A DNA stretch of 6,090 nt from Candidatus Berkelbacteria bacterium (lineage in GTDB: Bacteria > Patescibacteriota > UBA1384 > CAILIB01): positions 1 to 6,090 of the forward strand of contig JAGVEG010000031.1 in assembly GCA_020058355.1 (NCBI GenBank), given 5' to 3'. Shown piece after piece: positions 4,417 to 6,090 of the stretch. The stretch's first letter is position 1. Each line of letters starts with the position of its first letter. Under the pieces are notes generated by a model. It saw nothing but the letters and a program-made list of their open reading frames with translations. It did no database searches and was not told where the DNA came from. A program made the translations under genes and the position numbers.

Positions 4417-6090
4417 CTAGCGGGCGTCAATATCCGCCGCAAGGGCTGCACATTCAGTGGCGATGCGCTCAAGTCCGCGCTCCCAGGTTGAGGAATCATG
4501 AAGATCATGACCGAGCTTGGCAAAGAGGGCTTCCGGTGTATCAGAGATACCTGCGGCAAAAAGCTGCTCGATAGCAGTAATGCTTGCGGGGTCTTCGGCA
4601 ATGTCGCGTAGCAATAACTTGCTTAAGAGTTGGCCGCTGGCATATGAGTACACATAAAAAGGTCGGCGGATGTGCCGCCAGGTGACCCACCAGCGCTCGG
4701 TGCCGGGATCTTGCTGTACAGCATCACCCATGTAGCGTGCCATGTGTTCACGAAATGCGGTGTTGATCTGCTCCGCGGTAAGGTAGCCGCCGGCACGGTA
4801 GGTGGTGTGAAGCCACTGCTCAAACTGGTAGCAGGCAATCTGGCGGTGGATTGTTGAAATATCGTCGTCCAGGGCTTCGGCGCGGAGTGCAATGCGCTCC
4901 TCGGGGGTTGAGTCGTGTAAAAGTTGGGCACGAACAGCACCCTCGAGGAAGGTGCTCGCTACTTCAGCGGTTGCGAGCGAGGTGCCGAAGGTAAGTTGCC
5001 CCTGCTGATCTGCGGCGAGGAGGTTATGTACTGCATGACCGAGTTCGTGAGCCAGGGTGAGTACATCGTCGGTTCGTCCGGTAAAGTTAACAAAGAGGTA
5101 GGTTGGTTGGCGTTGGAGCCAGTGATAGCAGGCAGCGCCACCACGCTTTCCCTTTTTGGGAAGTGCATCAACAAAGCCACCACTCAGTAGGTGGCTGACA
5201 TGCTTGTGGTAAGTGGGCGAAAGTTTTTCGGCAACGGTGAGAACGTAGTCGCACGCTTCATCGAAGCTCCAGGTACGCGTACTGGTGCCAAGAGAAAGCA
5301 GGCGCTCATGGTAGGCAAGGTGTGGAAGGCCAAGTGCCTTCGCCTTGAGCGTGTAGAGGAGGTGGGAGGTCGCAAAGTTGCTCTGTACCGCCTTGACCAG
5401 TGCGTCAACGCTGCTGGTGGCAATGCCATCACCGATATGGCGACTGCTCTCTGGGCGCTCAAACAAACGTGTTTCGTCACGTGTTTGGCAGTAGGAGAGC
5501 AGGGCGTTCATTTCGGCTTCTGCAAGGGGCTCCCATTCGGCAACCTTCTCTGAAATAAGTCCTGCCGCCTGATCGCGTGTTGCCTTATCGGTGTGATCAA
5601 GAAAGTTGCTGAGGGCAGGGAAGGGGACAGGGGTAGGGGTGCCGGCAACAGTTAGGGTTACCATCTCCTTACTCACTACCTTTTCGGCGAGGCGATCCCA
5701 AGCAGTACGGGCTGGTTCGCCAAGTTTGGTAAGGAGTGTTTCGCGAGCCTCATCAAGGACATGGGGAGCAGCCGCAAACTGTTCTAGAAGGTAGCCGCGC
5801 CACTTTGCGAGTAGAGAATGCTCGAGAAGGAGTGTCTGGTTTTCCTTACTAATTGCCGCGAGTGAGCGCTCGAAAAAACTGACAGTAAGCTCGCGGTCAG
5901 AACTTGTTTTCGCTGCCTGTGCTTCTTGTGAAGTAAGGGCGGGGTCGGTCTGGTCGGTGATTCGGGCCACCGCGAGAGCGTAGAGCTCATTACCGCCGCC
6001 GCCATGCTGTGCCTGTAGGCTCTCAAGATCAGTCAGGGCAGCGGAAAGGAGTTCGGGGCTACTCAGATCGGTTTGATTACGCCACTTCTC
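4417..6090 (-). CDS. M3-family oligoendopeptidase (PepF-like), N-terminus beyond right edge
   Basis: A zinc metallopeptidase that cleaves short oligopeptides, presumably in the cytoplasm (no signal peptide in the visible part). The frame is open from the right edge to TAG at 4417-4419, giving 557 visible residues. The family usually runs to roughly 560-620 residues, so probably only a few dozen are missing. A GTG at 5970 is an internal valine: 40 in-frame codons precede it without a stop. Numbering from the edge, the HELGH motif lies at 348-352 (H348 and H352 zinc ligands, E349 catalytic), the third ligand is E376 in TAEVAST, and PFYVYSY at 477-483 matches the conserved Tyr region near the family's C-terminus. 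The N-terminal half is the helical substrate-channel part. All key residues are present, so it should be active. It likely helps recycle imported or degraded peptides. Confidence 0.95.
   Translation of the reverse strand, partial: EKWRNQTDLSSPELLSAALTDLESLQAQHGGGGNELYALAVARITDQTDPALTSQEAQAAKTSSDRELTVSFFERSLAAISKENQTLLLEHSLLAKWRGYLLEQFAAAPHVLDEARETLLTKLGEPARTAWDRLAEKVVSKEMVTLTVAGTPTPVPFPALSNFLDHTDKATRDQAAGLISEKVAEWEPLAEAEMNALLSYCQTRDETRLFERPESSRHIGDGIATSSVDALVKAVQSNFATSHLLYTLKAKALGLPHLAYHERLLSLGTSTRTWSFDEACDYVLTVAEKLSPTYHKHVSHLLSGGFVDALPKKGKRGGAACYHWLQRQPTYLFVNFTGRTDDVLTLAHELGHAVHNLLAADQQGQLTFGTSLATAEVASTFLEGAVRAQLLHDSTPEERIALRAEALDDDISTIHRQIACYQFEQWLHTTYRAGGYLTAEQINTAFREHMARYMGDAVQQDPGTERWWVTWRHIRRPFYVYSYASGQLLSKLLLRDIAEDPASITAIEQLFAAGISDTPEALFAKLGHDLHDSSTWERGLERIATECAALAADIDAR

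Noticed and set aside
4417..5970. GTG at 5970 as start of the peptidase
   Set aside because: The frame continues open for 40 more codons to the window edge and those residues fit the N-terminal part of M3 peptidases; the true start is outside.
4344..6026. Other open frames of 60-120 codons on both strands within the peptidase gene
   Set aside because: They lie within the M3 coding sequence (one begins just beyond its stop) in alternative frames and show no motifs.

Overview
The window looks bacterial and compact. All confident genes lie on the minus strand: two protein genes cut by the window edges, two complete protein genes and four tRNA genes. Three features hint at a small-genome bacterium, perhaps of the candidate phyla radiation (for example Saccharibacteria). 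The protein starts lack Shine-Dalgarno sites and sit 6-9 nt downstream of a -10-like box. CCA is encoded in all four tRNA genes. Two of the four protein genes are unrecognised. This is inference; no marker gene fixes the taxonomy.

In transcription order (right to left): an M3-family zinc oligoendopeptidase enters from the right edge (>6090..4417). Six bases after its stop lies a two-tier hairpin (4345-4410). Next are tRNA-Arg(UCG) (4043-4118) and tRNA-Arg(UCU) (3828-3903), each preceded by a tandem array whose units carry that tRNA's own first 9-10 nt, and closed by a terminator (3807-3828). A 470-residue exported membrane protein of unknown function follows (2361-3773), then tRNA-Lys(CUU) (2191-2265), a small HNH nuclease gene (1718-2170) whose stop lies inside tRNA-Glu(UUC) (1656-1732), and two terminator hairpins (1626-1653, 1567-1591). 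The stretch 896-1565 has no confident gene but holds what may be decayed plus-strand coding sequence and a cluster of short inverted and direct repeats. A gene of unknown function (895..<1) leaves by the left edge.

The most unusual signal is the tRNA leader. Three of the four tRNAs share one layout: a copy of the tRNA's own 5' end, TC, a 5-bp/3-nt hairpin, TC, a 20-26 nt spacer, then the tRNA. The hairpin sequences differ completely while their geometry is constant. In tRNA-Lys the upstream copy has diverged yet can still pair with the 3' acceptor strand. In the two arginine tRNAs the module is tandemly duplicated with unit lengths of 48 and 52 bp. This may be a structured pre-tRNA leader or a small element that targets tRNA 5' ends. 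The fourth tRNA (Glu) lacks it and instead has the HNH gene at its 5' end.
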